DNA of 28,411 nt from contig JBBQJT010000050.1 of the NCBI GenBank assembly GCA_038326165.1, positions 1-28,411 on the forward strand, read 5' to 3'. The position numbers and the translations under genes are program-made. The stretch is from JAEUUM01 sp038326165. GTDB lineage: Bacteria > Bacteroidota > Bacteroidia > Chitinophagales > Saprospiraceae. Below, piece after piece: positions 15,113-23,349 of the stretch; within the stretch, counting starts at the first letter, position 1; each line of letters starts with the position of its first letter. Under the pieces are notes generated by a model, which was not told the origin of the DNA, did no database searches, and saw only the letters and a list, made by a program, of their open reading frames with translations.

Positions 15113-17581
15113 ATGCGCCACATTAGTCTGCTCAAATTTACTTTATTATTCTCACTTGCAGGTATTTTGTATCTGGCACCAGTCGAGGCACAAAATAATG
15201 AAGCAGTAGCAACCCGAACAACTGGCAGATTAAAAATCAATGGCAGGCTTTCTGAATTGGAGTGGAAAGATGCCGTTCCAGCCTTAAATTTTATCCAGAG
15301 GGCTCCCGATCCCGGTAAGCCTTCAAAGTTCAGTACTGATGTCAGAATATTATATGATGATGAGGCCATTTATATAGGGGCTCGAATGTATGATCCGGAG
15401 CCAAACAAAATCATGGCTCAAAATTCGGAAAGAGATGGGGATTACAATGCTGATCGTTTCGAGATTCTATTTGATCCATTTGAATCAGGTATCAATGGGT
15501 TTTCCATCAGCTTGACTGCCGCCAATGTACAAATTGACTCTCGTGTTTATGGTTCCAGCAACGATAAAGATTGGGATGGTGTGTGGTTCAGTCAAACAAA
15601 TATTGATTCTACAGGTTGGGTAGCAGAAATAAAAATCCCTTATGCTGTATTACGTTTTCCAAAGAAGGAAATTCAAAGCTGGAATATCAACTTTTTTCGT
15701 GAAGTTCGTCGAGTTCGTGAAACATCTTCTTGGTTTGAGATCGATCCCAACTTGGAAGGGCTACTGAATCAATGTGGCAAATTAACTGGATTAGCAGGCA
15801 TTAAAACACCTTTGCGTCTGGCACTTTCACCATATTCAACGCTTGCAAGAAGAAATTCTCGAGACCAATCAATTTACAACAACCAACTGACTGGAGGAAT
15901 GGATATCAAATTGGGCCTGACCGATGCTTTTACATTGGATATGACATTGATACCTGACTTCAATGATGTTCAATCAGATTTTTTTGTTTTTAACCTGACA
16001 CCATACGAAATAAGGTATAACGATTTCAGGCCTTTCTTTACGGAAGGAGTCGATTTGTTTAATAGAGGAAATTTATTTTATTCCAGAAGGATAGGTGAAA
16101 CGGAATTCCCAGGTGGCAGTTTGATTCAACAACCGCGTCTATTAAATTCTGCAAAGCTGACTGGCAGAACTAATTCTGGTTTGGGAATAGGTCTGCTCAA
16201 TGCAACTCAAAATAGAGGAGTTATGCAATTCAATACCGAAGAGTTAGAATTTCAACCTAGACGTAATTTTAATGTATTGGTATTGGAACAATCATTGGCA
16301 AATAACTCCTCAATAGCGCTGATCAACAATACATTGCTTCAAGAAGGACGTGCCTACGATTCCAACGTAACTGGAATAGATGGTCGCTTTCTGAATAAAG
16401 ACAATTCATATCTCGTTGAGGCCAAATGGGTAACGAGTCAAAAATATTTTGTTGGCAAGGATGTGTTTGGTCACAATGCCAATGCTTCAATAGCCAAAAT
16501 GGCGGGAAAGTACCGTTGGAGTGCATCTTATTTAGCCCAAACCCCCAATTACGACATCAATGATCTCGGCATTCAATTTCGATCCAATATTCAATCATTT
16601 AGAGCAAGTGCAAGTATCAACAAACAGCTGCCTCATGGACCTTATATAAGAGGCAACAAGAGTTTATACATTCTGCATGAAAGATTATTTGATCCGAATA
16701 CGTTCAATTCATTGACCATTGGTGGCGATGGATTCCAATTGTTAAAATCTTGGTTTGCCTATGGCTACAACTTCCGCATTAAGCCATTAGGTGAACACGA
16801 TTATTTTGAACCAAGATTGTTCGATTTCAGAACTTATTACTTTCGACCTGCAAGTATAAATACTGGTGTTTGGATTTCGACAGATTACAGTAAGCCTGTA
16901 GCTGTAGACGCAGGTGTAGATTTTACAGGGTTTAAGCAAAACGAAAGGTATATTGCCAATGCTTATGCCCGATTCAGATTGAACCTCAATGATAAATTGA
17001 GTATATTTCCTGAAGTAAATGTCAACTACAGCAACAATGATGAAGGCAGAATATCAATATTTTCATGGGCTCCAAATAGTCAGAATTTCCCTAGTGGTGG
17101 CTTGCTCTTTGCGAGAAGGAATGTGCTCACCATTAGGCCAAGAATTATAGCAAAATACTTGTTCAATGAAGAGCTTGGTTTTATTATGAGGTACAGTCAC
17201 AACTGGTCTTATGTAAAACACAATAGTTTTTGGAGATTAATTGAACCTGATGGGAATGGAAAAACTGGAAAGCTTGCCTCCACCAATTATGGTGTTGATT
17301 TTAATGGTGTTTCCTCTCTCCATGATTATTTATTCCGTTTTTATACCATTGACCTCAATTTGATATACCGATTTCGCCCCGGTTCAAGTATCAGTTTATT
17401 TTTTACCAATACCACTTCTAGTTCGAACTTTAGCGAATCACCCAATTATTTTAGTGGTTCAAGTGTGATTTACGGCTTACAGGGCAATGTCAACTTTGGC
17501 TTGAAATTTCTATTTTTTATTGACGTCATTCCTGCACTTAGAACAGCCGATCGGTTTTCCCAAGGTATTTTCAAGAATTAA
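15113..17581 (+). CDS. DUF5916-type outer-membrane protein with N-terminal CBM9-like domain
   Basis: 822 residues from ATG 15113. It starts with a signal peptide (MRHISLLKFTLLFSL, cleavage probably after VEA). Residues about 35-210 form a carbohydrate-binding-module-9-like sandwich: INGRLSELEWKDA, DVRILYDDEAIYIGARMYD, RFEILFDPF, AEIKIPYAVLRF. This arrangement followed by a long aromatic strand-rich region is typical of DUF5916 proteins of Bacteroidota. The C-terminal part (about 230-822) has many alternating strands such as RFRLNLNDKLSIFPEVNVNY and YRFRPGSSISLFFTN, ending in a hydrophobic strand, consistent with an outer-membrane beta-barrel. The ligand is unknown; glycan or peptide binding is plausible. 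The frame extends to TTG 15083, but the promoter box at 15087 lies there. Its stop is 4 bases from that of the convergent glycosyltransferase gene. Confidence 0.87.
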   Translation: MRHISLLKFTLLFSLAGILYLAPVEAQNNEAVATRTTGRLKINGRLSELEWKDAVPALNFIQRAPDPGKPSKFSTDVRILYDDEAIYIGARMYDPEPNKIMAQNSERDGDYNADRFEILFDPFESGINGFSISLTAANVQIDSRVYGSSNDKDWDGVWFSQTNIDSTGWVAEIKIPYAVLRFPKKEIQSWNINFFREVRRVRETSSWFEIDPNLEGLLNQCGKLTGLAGIKTPLRLALSPYSTLARRNSRDQSIYNNQLTGGMDIKLGLTDAFTLDMTLIPDFNDVQSDFFVFNLTPYEIRYNDFRPFFTEGVDLFNRGNLFYSRRIGETEFPGGSLIQQPRLLNSAKLTGRTNSGLGIGLLNATQNRGVMQFNTEELEFQPRRNFNVLVLEQSLANNSSIALINNTLLQEGRAYDSNVTGIDGRFLNKDNSYLVEAKWVTSQKYFVGKDVFGHNANASIAKMAGKYRWSASYLAQTPNYDINDLGIQFRSNIQSFRASASINKQLPHGPYIRGNKSLYILHERLFDPNTFNSLTIGGDGFQLLKSWFAYGYNFRIKPLGEHDYFEPRLFDFRTYYFRPASINTGVWISTDYSKPVAVDAGVDFTGFKQNERYIANAYARFRLNLNDKLSIFPEVNVNYSNNDEGRISIFSWAPNSQNFPSGGLLFARRNVLTIRPRIIAKYLFNEELGFIMRYSHNWSYVKHNSFWRLIEPDGNGKTGKLASTNYGVDFNGVSSLHDYLFRFYTIDLNLIYRFRPGSSISLFFTNTTSSSNFSESPNYFSGSSVIYGLQGNVNFGLKFLFFIDVIPALRTADRFSQGIFKN

Positions 17582-17585
17582 TTAG

Positions 17586-18707
17586 CTATTTTATGATGGC
17601 TTCAAGCTGAGCCCATAACTCTTCAGATGCAAGATCCCAACTGAATTTGGATGACTGAAGTTGACCTTTCCTTATCAAATCAGCCTTTAAATTGGGATTG
17701 ATATACAAGCTGGTCATGGCCACTTCGATTTCATTTACAGAGGCTGGATCTACAAGCAAGGCCGCATCGCCAGCTACCTCAGGCATTGAACTCACATTGG
17801 ATGTAATGACAGGCACGCCTGATGCCATAGCCTCTGCTATTGGAAGTCCAAATCCTTCAGAAATAGACACATACACCAAGGCAAAGGCTGAACGGACCAC
17901 CTCAGGGAGTTCGTCACCCAAATGATCTAAGTGGATAAAATCGGCAGAAAAAGGGCTATTCTTGATGGCTAGGACAACTTCCTTTGATTGCCAAGCCATC
18001 CTGCCTGCAAGAATAAATTTCATGTCAGAAGTATTTCTTTGTTTGAATAACTCAAAAGCTGTAATTACCCGCAGGATATTTTTGCGTGGTTGTATGGCTC
18101 CATAGTACAAGAAATAAGGTTTTCCACCTGTATATCGTGATCTGACTTGATATATTTCCTCCGCAGTTCCTTGTTTGAATTCTGATCGGACGCCATTGTG
18201 AATACAAACTATTTTATCTGGATTGACATAAAATTGTTCTGCAATGTCATGCTTTACAAATTCTGATACTGTTATTATTCTGTCAGCTTTGGCTGCAAAT
18301 TTGGGCATAAACCAACCATAGTATTTTCGCACCAGAAAATTGATATGCTCTGGATCATGCAAATAAGCGAGATCGTGAATGGTGAGTACCGTTGGCACCT
18401 CAGTTGCCAAACACAAATAGCCATCCGGACTATAAAATACATCGGGTTTGTATTTGGCCAATTGTTTTTTAACCCAATATTCAAACCATAAATACCACAA
18501 AATAGGATGCCTTGCCGGAAATGGACTGATTAAAGGTATTACATTGGAGGCGAATATAAATTTTTCATGAAATGGTCGATCAAACAAAAAAATGAATTCA
18601 TGCTCTGGGTGCGCTTTCACGATCCTCGAAATCAACTCATATTTGTACCAACCAATACCTTCCATACCATTGGCAAGCAGAAATCTGGTATTAAGCATTA
18701 TTCGCAT
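17586..18707 (-). CDS. Glycosyltransferase family 4 (group 1)
   Basis: 373 residues from ATG 18707. GT4 enzymes are cytoplasmic GT-B retaining transferases using nucleotide sugars. Visible marks: N-terminal MLNTRFLLANGMEGIGWY, where the glycine-rich loop faces the acceptor site; VLTIHDLAYLHDPEH; RIITVSEFVKHDI; the donor-domain start FLYYGAIQPRKNI; and the family E-x7-E element SEGFGLPIAEAMASGVPV, then MPEVAGDAALLVDP. These are close to mannosyl/rhamnosyl-transferase types of polysaccharide synthesis. The frame stays open another 107 codons upstream, but that stretch overlaps nadB antisense and is Ser/Ala-rich shadow sequence, so I reject it. It is transcribed divergently from nadB with an interlocked promoter (18741-18768), and is convergent with the DUF5916 gene. 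Confidence 0.92.
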   Translation of the reverse strand: MRIMLNTRFLLANGMEGIGWYKYELISRIVKAHPEHEFIFLFDRPFHEKFIFASNVIPLISPFPARHPILWYLWFEYWVKKQLAKYKPDVFYSPDGYLCLATEVPTVLTIHDLAYLHDPEHINFLVRKYYGWFMPKFAAKADRIITVSEFVKHDIAEQFYVNPDKIVCIHNGVRSEFKQGTAEEIYQVRSRYTGGKPYFLYYGAIQPRKNILRVITAFELFKQRNTSDMKFILAGRMAWQSKEVVLAIKNSPFSADFIHLDHLGDELPEVVRSAFALVYVSISEGFGLPIAEAMASGVPVITSNVSSMPEVAGDAALLVDPASVNEIEVAMTSLYINPNLKADLIRKGQLQSSKFSWDLASEELWAQLEAIIK

Positions 18708-18731
18708 CCTAAAATCCTTATATAATTGCCA

Positions 18732-18739
18732 TACATTTG
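18732..18739 (+). promoter_or_regulatory. -7 promoter box for nadB
   Basis: TACATTTG matches TAnnTTTG exactly. A start near 18746 gives a leader of about 23 bases before GTG 18769. No TTG at -33. It is separated by one base from the opposing box of the GT4 gene. Confidence 0.5.
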
Positions 18740-18740
18740 C

Positions 18741-18768
18741 CAAAGTTACATGACTTAAATAGCTACAA
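18741..18768 (-). promoter_or_regulatory. Promoter of the GT4 glycosyltransferase gene
   Basis: Read on the minus strand: TTG (18766-18768), 17-base spacer, TAACTTTG (18741-18748). Both elements match the Bacteroidota consensus. The -33 element touches the nadB start codon. The leader would be about 27 bases. Confidence 0.55.
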
Positions 18769-20370
18769 GTGATCAAAACGGATATTTTAGTAATAGGAGG
18801 TGGAATAGCCGGACTTACCCTGGCCATAAAAGCTGCAAAAGCACGCAAGGATTTGAATGTTATGGTTTTGACCAAAACGGAGGACGATGAGTCAAATACC
18901 CGATATGCCCAAGGCGGGATTGCTGCCGTTTGGGACAACAATACGGATTCCTTTGCCAAACATATTGATGACACACTGGATGCAGGAGACGGACTCTGCA
19001 ATAAAAAAATAGTAGAAATTGTAGTCAACGAAGGACCAGCCCGCGTTCAAGATATCATCGATTGGGGAGCCCGATTTGACCAAGCACAAAACAAAACCTA
19101 TGACCTGGGACGTGAAGGTGGACACTCGGAGAATAGAATTCTGCATTACAAGGATCTTACAGGTTGGGAAATGCAACGCACCCTGCTTGCTGAAGTAGAT
19201 AGCCTGCCCAATATCACCATTCATGAGCATTACTTTGCCCTCGATGTGATAACCCAACACCATTTGGGTCGGCAAGTAACCCGTGTCACACCAGATATCT
19301 GTTGTTATGGCGCTTATGTTTTTGACAAAGAAAAACTCAAATTCGAAACGATACTTTCAAGATACACAATCATTGCAACTGGAGGTTGTGGCCAAGTCTA
19401 TCGTAGTACTACCAATCCCAAGATAGCTAGTGGTGATGGTATAGCAATGGTTTATAGAGCCAAAGGCAGGATTGAAAATATGGAATTCGTTCAGTTTCAC
19501 CCTACCTCACTCTACACTCCTGATGGGGACAATCCGGTATTTCTGGTTTCGGAAGCTGTAAGGGGATTTGGTGGTATTCTAAAAACCATCGATGGCCAAG
19601 AGTTTATGCAAAAATATGACGAAAGGGGCTCGCTAGCACCACGTGATATAGTAGCAAGAGCAATAGATAACGAATTAAAAACCAGAGGTGATGATTGTGT
19701 CTATCTCGATTGCCGACATATTGAATCTGAAGGCTTCAAATCACATTTTCCTACCATATTAGAAAGATGTTTGTCAAAGGGCATTGATCCCTCAAAGGAT
19801 ATGATTCCTGTAGTTCCAGCGTGCCATTATATGTGTGGAGGCATCCGCGTTGACGAATTTGGACATACCTCTATCAAATACCTTTATGCGTGTGGTGAGT
19901 GTAGTTCAACAGGTTTGCATGGTGCAAATCGCCTTGCATCCAACTCTTTGTTAGAGGCAATGGTTTTTGCACACCGAATCAGTGAAGATATATTGTCAAG
20001 CATTGACCATTTAGAATTTATTGCGGGAGTGCCAGACTGGGATGCTGCAGGAACTACTGATCCAAAGGAAATGGTCCTTATAACCCAATCATTGAAAGAG
20101 CTCAAAGAAATTATGAGCAGCTATGTAGGTATCGTTCGAAGCAATATAAGACTTCAAAGGTCATTGGACAGATTATATATTCTTTATCGTGAAACAGAGG
20201 ATCTTTATAATCAAACAACCATTTCACCACAACTTTGCGAATTGCGCAATTTGATTACCATTGGATATTTGATTACCAGATGTGCCATGACCAGACATGA
20301 AAGCAGAGGCTTGCACTACACAACAGACTACCTCAAGAAGCTTGCCTTCTTAGAAAATACTATCCTTTAA
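18769..20370 (+). CDS. nadB: L-aspartate oxidase
   Basis: 533 residues starting at GTG 18769, the usual NadB length. It oxidises L-aspartate to iminoaspartate with FAD, the first step of de novo NAD synthesis; NadA then makes quinolinate. Marks in order: FAD-binding GGGIAG (10-15); RYAQGGIAAV; REGGHSENRILHYKD; IATGGCGQVYRSTTNP; EFVQFHPTSLY; SEAVRGFGGIL; APRDIVARAID; PACHYMCGGI; and GLHGANRLASNSLLEA. The C-terminal helical domain (about 425-533) is present. The H-E/R set distinguishes it from succinate dehydrogenase subunit A, as does the absence of an sdhB neighbour. nadA and nadC are not in the window. No ATG fits better: the FAD fold starts 4 codons after the GTG. Confidence 0.96.
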   Translation: MIKTDILVIGGGIAGLTLAIKAAKARKDLNVMVLTKTEDDESNTRYAQGGIAAVWDNNTDSFAKHIDDTLDAGDGLCNKKIVEIVVNEGPARVQDIIDWGARFDQAQNKTYDLGREGGHSENRILHYKDLTGWEMQRTLLAEVDSLPNITIHEHYFALDVITQHHLGRQVTRVTPDICCYGAYVFDKEKLKFETILSRYTIIATGGCGQVYRSTTNPKIASGDGIAMVYRAKGRIENMEFVQFHPTSLYTPDGDNPVFLVSEAVRGFGGILKTIDGQEFMQKYDERGSLAPRDIVARAIDNELKTRGDDCVYLDCRHIESEGFKSHFPTILERCLSKGIDPSKDMIPVVPACHYMCGGIRVDEFGHTSIKYLYACGECSSTGLHGANRLASNSLLEAMVFAHRISEDILSSIDHLEFIAGVPDWDAAGTTDPKEMVLITQSLKELKEIMSSYVGIVRSNIRLQRSLDRLYILYRETEDLYNQTTISPQLCELRNLITIGYLITRCAMTRHESRGLHYTTDYLKKLAFLENTIL

Positions 20371-20436
20371 GTAATGTTTATTTCATGAAATTTTAGAGAT
20401 TGAAATGCTACAAACTGATTGATTGAAATCCAATCC

Positions 20437-21189
20437 TCACAAAGGATCATTGTTATGGTCAAAATATCCATGGTGCTCAACCTTATTAGAGTAGAAATTC
20501 AGAAACAGCACTACAAATATCAAAAACAAAACAGACTGAGCACTGACTAGGAATTTTCCAAAAGTTGTAACTGGATAATAATCACCATAACCAACTGTTG
20601 CAGAGGTCATTATACTAAAATATATTGGATCAAACCATCCAACAAATGGGCTATTGAGATACTGGCCTTGCGCGTAAATAACACCGAAACAAAGTACAAT
20701 TTCAAAATAATTTAAGAACAGCAAAAGCATAGAGCGTCTGTATGATCGAGGTCTTGAATAAAGATCTGATGCAAATATTTGAGCAGGAACGTAAAGCATT
20801 GTTTCAAACAAAAACCACAAATTCAGAAAGTAACAAAAATGATTCTGTTGGGTATTGGTAATAAGGATCATTATTGGAAAGCATACTTTGACTATAACAT
20901 ACATATCTACGGCCAATTCCTGCTTGGCTATACCTTTTTTGTAAAAAAGTTGTTTGACATAAGTTCCCAAAAATAAGAGCTGAGAAATAGACAAAAACAA
21001 CCTTAGCATCTTTTCTAAACCAATATCATCATCATGGTCGTTGTTAAAAATAGCCTCAATGTTTCGAATCCTCTTTTGAATGGCCCCCTCCGGGGGTTTT
21101 CTATCTAAAGTTGGTCTGCCTAAAATTAATTTTCTAAAAAAAACCTTCATAATTCGGATTATCTGTGTTGATGAGAGCTTTAAGTCCAT
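20437..21189 (-). CDS. Potassium-channel family protein (pore-loop ion channel)
   Basis: 250 residues. The potassium selectivity filter TVGYGD is intact (198-203) in TSATVGYGDYYPVT. It is flanked by a hydrophobic helix before (about 153-173) and after (about 212-233). Three more hydrophobic segments lie upstream (about 62-79, 92-111, 117-140), so the topology resembles a reduced voltage-channel-like fold rather than the simplest two-helix form. I see no regular Arg/Lys ladder of a voltage sensor and no C-terminal RCK/TrkA domain; the tail after the last helix is only ~17 residues. A second start at ATG 21150 is possible. It is convergent with nadB, 66 bp apart with no strong terminator. Confidence 0.85.
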   Translation of the reverse strand: MDLKLSSTQIIRIMKVFFRKLILGRPTLDRKPPEGAIQKRIRNIEAIFNNDHDDDIGLEKMLRLFLSISQLLFLGTYVKQLFYKKGIAKQELAVDMYVIVKVCFPIMILITNTQQNHFCYFLNLWFLFETMLYVPAQIFASDLYSRPRSYRRSMLLLFLNYFEIVLCFGVIYAQGQYLNSPFVGWFDPIYFSIMTSATVGYGDYYPVTTFGKFLVSAQSVLFLIFVVLFLNFYSNKVEHHGYFDHNNDPL

Positions 21190-21660
21190 TTGAATTCAAC
21201 TCAAATTAGGCAAAATTTTTATTATGGTGTGAACCCAAGTGTCATTTATTTTCGATTCCAACTTTTCTAACTTACTATTAAGCAATTGGAGCAGATAATT
21301 ATGGTAAATTTTAGATCATTTCTATTGCTGAATTTAGTTTCAAGTATCAATTCAAGTTTTTCAAAATATAGGATGTATGCCTGTTGTATTGAAAATTAAA
21401 CCCAAATTCAGAGTCTGACGCGAAATTGACGAAATTTTGTTCGTTGCAGAAATTAGTTGGGTTTGACGACTCCTACATTCGTGTCGGACTCGTAGGAGTT
21501 TAACCTCGATAAAATCAAATATTATCAACGATATACAAGGCTTTGCTCAGAAGCAAAATTCGCTATTGCGGCATTTGGGTTAATAACAAATTCTACCTAT
21601 TGAAAAAAAAACCTTACCTGAACCCCCAATTCAAAATAGCTCAAGACTCTTCCACTCCTC
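21190..21660. other. 471-bp intergenic region without a gene
   Basis: I see no supportable coding frame or RNA gene. It holds an inverted repeat (21469-21499), a smaller one ACGAA/TTCGT (21429-21444), and a run of nine A (21603-21611) that would give a U-tract for minus-strand transcripts leaving the LuxR-type gene. Only a weak 4-bp stem precedes that tract. The upstream region of the channel gene shows no exact promoter box. Confidence 0.5.
21469..21499. repeat. Intergenic inverted repeat
   Basis: ACTCCTAC (21469-21476) and GTAGGAGT (21492-21499) are perfect reverse complements around a 15-base loop that itself has partial symmetry (CGTGT/ACTCG). GGTT and AACC further out allow additional pairing. 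It is GC-richer than its surroundings. This is the only copy I see in the window; it could be a dispersed intergenic repeat unit of the genome. Confidence 0.5.
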
Positions 21661-22314
21661 CTACACAATATTATTCTGCAAGACCATCCTTACCAATCCT
21701 GCTGTGCTGTTGACGCCCAATTTGCGCATGATATTCTTTCGGTGAACTCCTACAGTTTGATCTGATATGTATAGCTCAATTGATATTTGCTTGTTCGTCA
21801 TTGCTGAACTGATCATCTTTAATATTTCCATTTCACGTACAGTGAGGTTGTAACTGCGCATGAATAAATCCTGATATGCTGCAATCCCTGGCTTTGCGTC
21901 ATTGGGTCTTTCTGTTGCCGATACTCCTTCACCCATGAATGTTTTGCCTTTCATAACATCCTGAATACCTTTGTACAACTCCTCTCGTTTGCATGATTTC
22001 AGGATGTATCCATCAATTCCTTTCTTGAATGCATCTCTGACCAATTTGGTATCATGGTAAATAGTCAATACGACTATACGCATCTTGGGCCGTAGCTTCT
22101 TCAACGGGAGGATCAAATCGAGTCCTTCGGTGCCTGGCAGATTGAGGTCCAACAACAACAAGTCTGGCTCCTGTTCTTGAATGGTTTGAACCAAGTCCAA
22201 TCCGTTGGTTACAATGGCATTAACAATTAAATCAAGTTCTGTGAATTCGGCCAAGGTTTTTTTTAGGCCAATAACGAAGATAGAATGATCTTCAGCAATT
22301 ACTGTTCGAATCAT
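21661..22314 (-). CDS. LuxR/NarL-type response regulator (orphan)
   Basis: 217 residues. The receiver domain (1-120) has the acidic pair E8/D9, phosphoacceptor D56 in LLLLDLNLPG, the switch Thr in VVLTIYHD and K106 in ILKSCK. The C-terminal domain (about 153-213) is a LuxR-type helix-turn-helix: LTVREMEILKMISSAMTNKQI, then SDQTVGVHRKNIMRKLGV. It is a DNA-binding transcription regulator controlled by phosphorylation. No sensor kinase gene is next to it, so its partner is elsewhere; Bacteroidota often pair this class with triple-repeat or 7TMR-type kinases. Promoter box at 22346-22353. Confidence 0.94.
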   Translation of the reverse strand: MIRTVIAEDHSIFVIGLKKTLAEFTELDLIVNAIVTNGLDLVQTIQEQEPDLLLLDLNLPGTEGLDLILPLKKLRPKMRIVVLTIYHDTKLVRDAFKKGIDGYILKSCKREELYKGIQDVMKGKTFMGEGVSATERPNDAKPGIAAYQDLFMRSYNLTVREMEILKMISSAMTNKQISIELYISDQTVGVHRKNIMRKLGVNSTAGLVRMVLQNNIV

Positions 22315-22345
22315 CAGTTCAGGGATTTTTAGTATGTTCAGAATT

Positions 22346-22353
22346 CAAAAGTA
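22346..22353 (-). promoter_or_regulatory. -7 promoter box for the LuxR-type regulator
   Basis: Minus-strand TACTTTTG, an exact TAnnTTTG match, giving a leader of about 25 bases. No TTG at -33. Confidence 0.45.
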
Positions 22354-22418
22354 AAGGGATTTTGGTTAAGTTGCCAGTTTTTTATATATTTACTTTCAGA
22401 ATTAATTTATTTGTACGC

Positions 22419-23312
22419 ATGAAATACCTTTTCTTATTCTTGGTCGTCATTAGTTTTGGGTTTACTTGTGGTGAGGATACCACCAACCCATATTTGAATA
22501 CTGCTTTCAGTGTAGAATGGGAAAATGGGGTTCAAACCGGAAAATTACAAGGTAATTTTGCAGATGAAATGAGTGGAATGGTTGCTTCAATCATGAACCC
22601 AGGCCTTTATTGGATCCACAATGATGGCAGTATTAAAAAACTCTTCCTAATTGATACACTAGGCAATAAATATGCCGAATTGAGATTGCCAACAAATATT
22701 GCGTTTACCGATGTTGAAGATATTTCATGTGGTAAACTCAATGGCACTCCTACTTTGTTTATTGGTGATTTGGGAGACAATGATTTTAAGCGAGCCAATT
22801 ATTCAATACATAAAATTATTGAACCTACACTCAGCTCAGGTGAGGAAAAAAGCCTTGGAACAGACGATTTAACTTCCATTACTTTCTCATACACTGATGC
22901 TCGAAGCTACGATAGTGAAAGTTTAATGTATGATCCCATTGAAAGCAAGTTAATCATTATTTCGAAATCAGATCCCAGCTATGTTTTTGAAATCGATGCC
23001 ATGGTTTCTGGCACCTTGTTAAATTTAACGCCCTTGGGTTCGATCCCCGCTCAATCGCTTACAGCAGCATGCATCAGCGCAGATGGTCGCCGTACTCTCT
23101 TACGTACGCTAACAACTACTTTTGTTTTTATCAATCAACCTGGAGTGTCTTTGAGCCAACAACTCCTTTCTGATTTACCTTCTAGAGGCCCCACATTGCT
23201 TGAAACAAAAGGAGAAGCCATCTGCTTTAACCTTTCAACTTCAGGTTTTTTGACTTGCAGTGAAGCTGCTGGAACTGGCAATCAACCAATTTTTTATTAC
23301 AAAAGAAAATGA
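22419..23312 (+). CDS. Propeller-like lipoprotein of unknown function
   Basis: 297 residues from ATG 22419; the frame is open back to 22362, but MKYLFLFLVVISFGF followed by TCGED is a clear lipoprotein-type signal and fixes the start. The mature part has the layout of a beta-propeller: EMSGMVAS, LYWIHNDGS, LFLIDTLGNK, TDVEDISCG, LFIGDLGDN, then SESLMYDP and LIIISKSD. The pattern (a strand pair with N-D-G/G-D-N turns and a central E-D) resembles the SdiA-regulated-like protein at 14175-15053, suggesting a shared fold, but the sequences are too different to call them close paralogs by eye. It probably sits on a membrane facing the periplasm or outside. It is divergent from the LuxR-type regulator, and 37 bases upstream of scpA, which has its own promoter. 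Confidence 0.75.
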   Translation: MKYLFLFLVVISFGFTCGEDTTNPYLNTAFSVEWENGVQTGKLQGNFADEMSGMVASIMNPGLYWIHNDGSIKKLFLIDTLGNKYAELRLPTNIAFTDVEDISCGKLNGTPTLFIGDLGDNDFKRANYSIHKIIEPTLSSGEEKSLGTDDLTSITFSYTDARSYDSESLMYDPIESKLIIISKSDPSYVFEIDAMVSGTLLNLTPLGSIPAQSLTAACISADGRRTLLRTLTTTFVFINQPGVSLSQQLLSDLPSRGPTLLETKGEAICFNLSTSGFLTCSEAAGTGNQPIFYYKRK

Positions 23313-23337
23313 TGGTGGGCTTCTAACATGAAGTTTC

Positions 23338-23345
23338 TACCTTTG
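23338..23345 (+). promoter_or_regulatory. -7 promoter box for scpA, adjacent to the start codon
   Basis: TACCTTTG matches TAnnTTTG exactly and ends only 4 bases before ATG 23350, so the transcript would begin at or within a few bases of the start codon (leaderless or nearly so). No TTG at -33. Confidence 0.5.
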
Positions 23346-23349
23346 TAAC

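Noticed and set aside
18708..19028. A 107-codon N-terminal extension of the GT4 glycosyltransferase
   Set aside because: It is antisense to the conserved start of nadB, is Ser/Ala-rich without family likeness, and the GT4 fold and promoter place the start at 18707.
21603..21611. Run of nine A as a terminator of the LuxR-type gene (minus strand)
   Set aside because: Only a weak 4-bp stem (TGAA/TTCA) lies upstream of it, too distant from the tract to be convincing.
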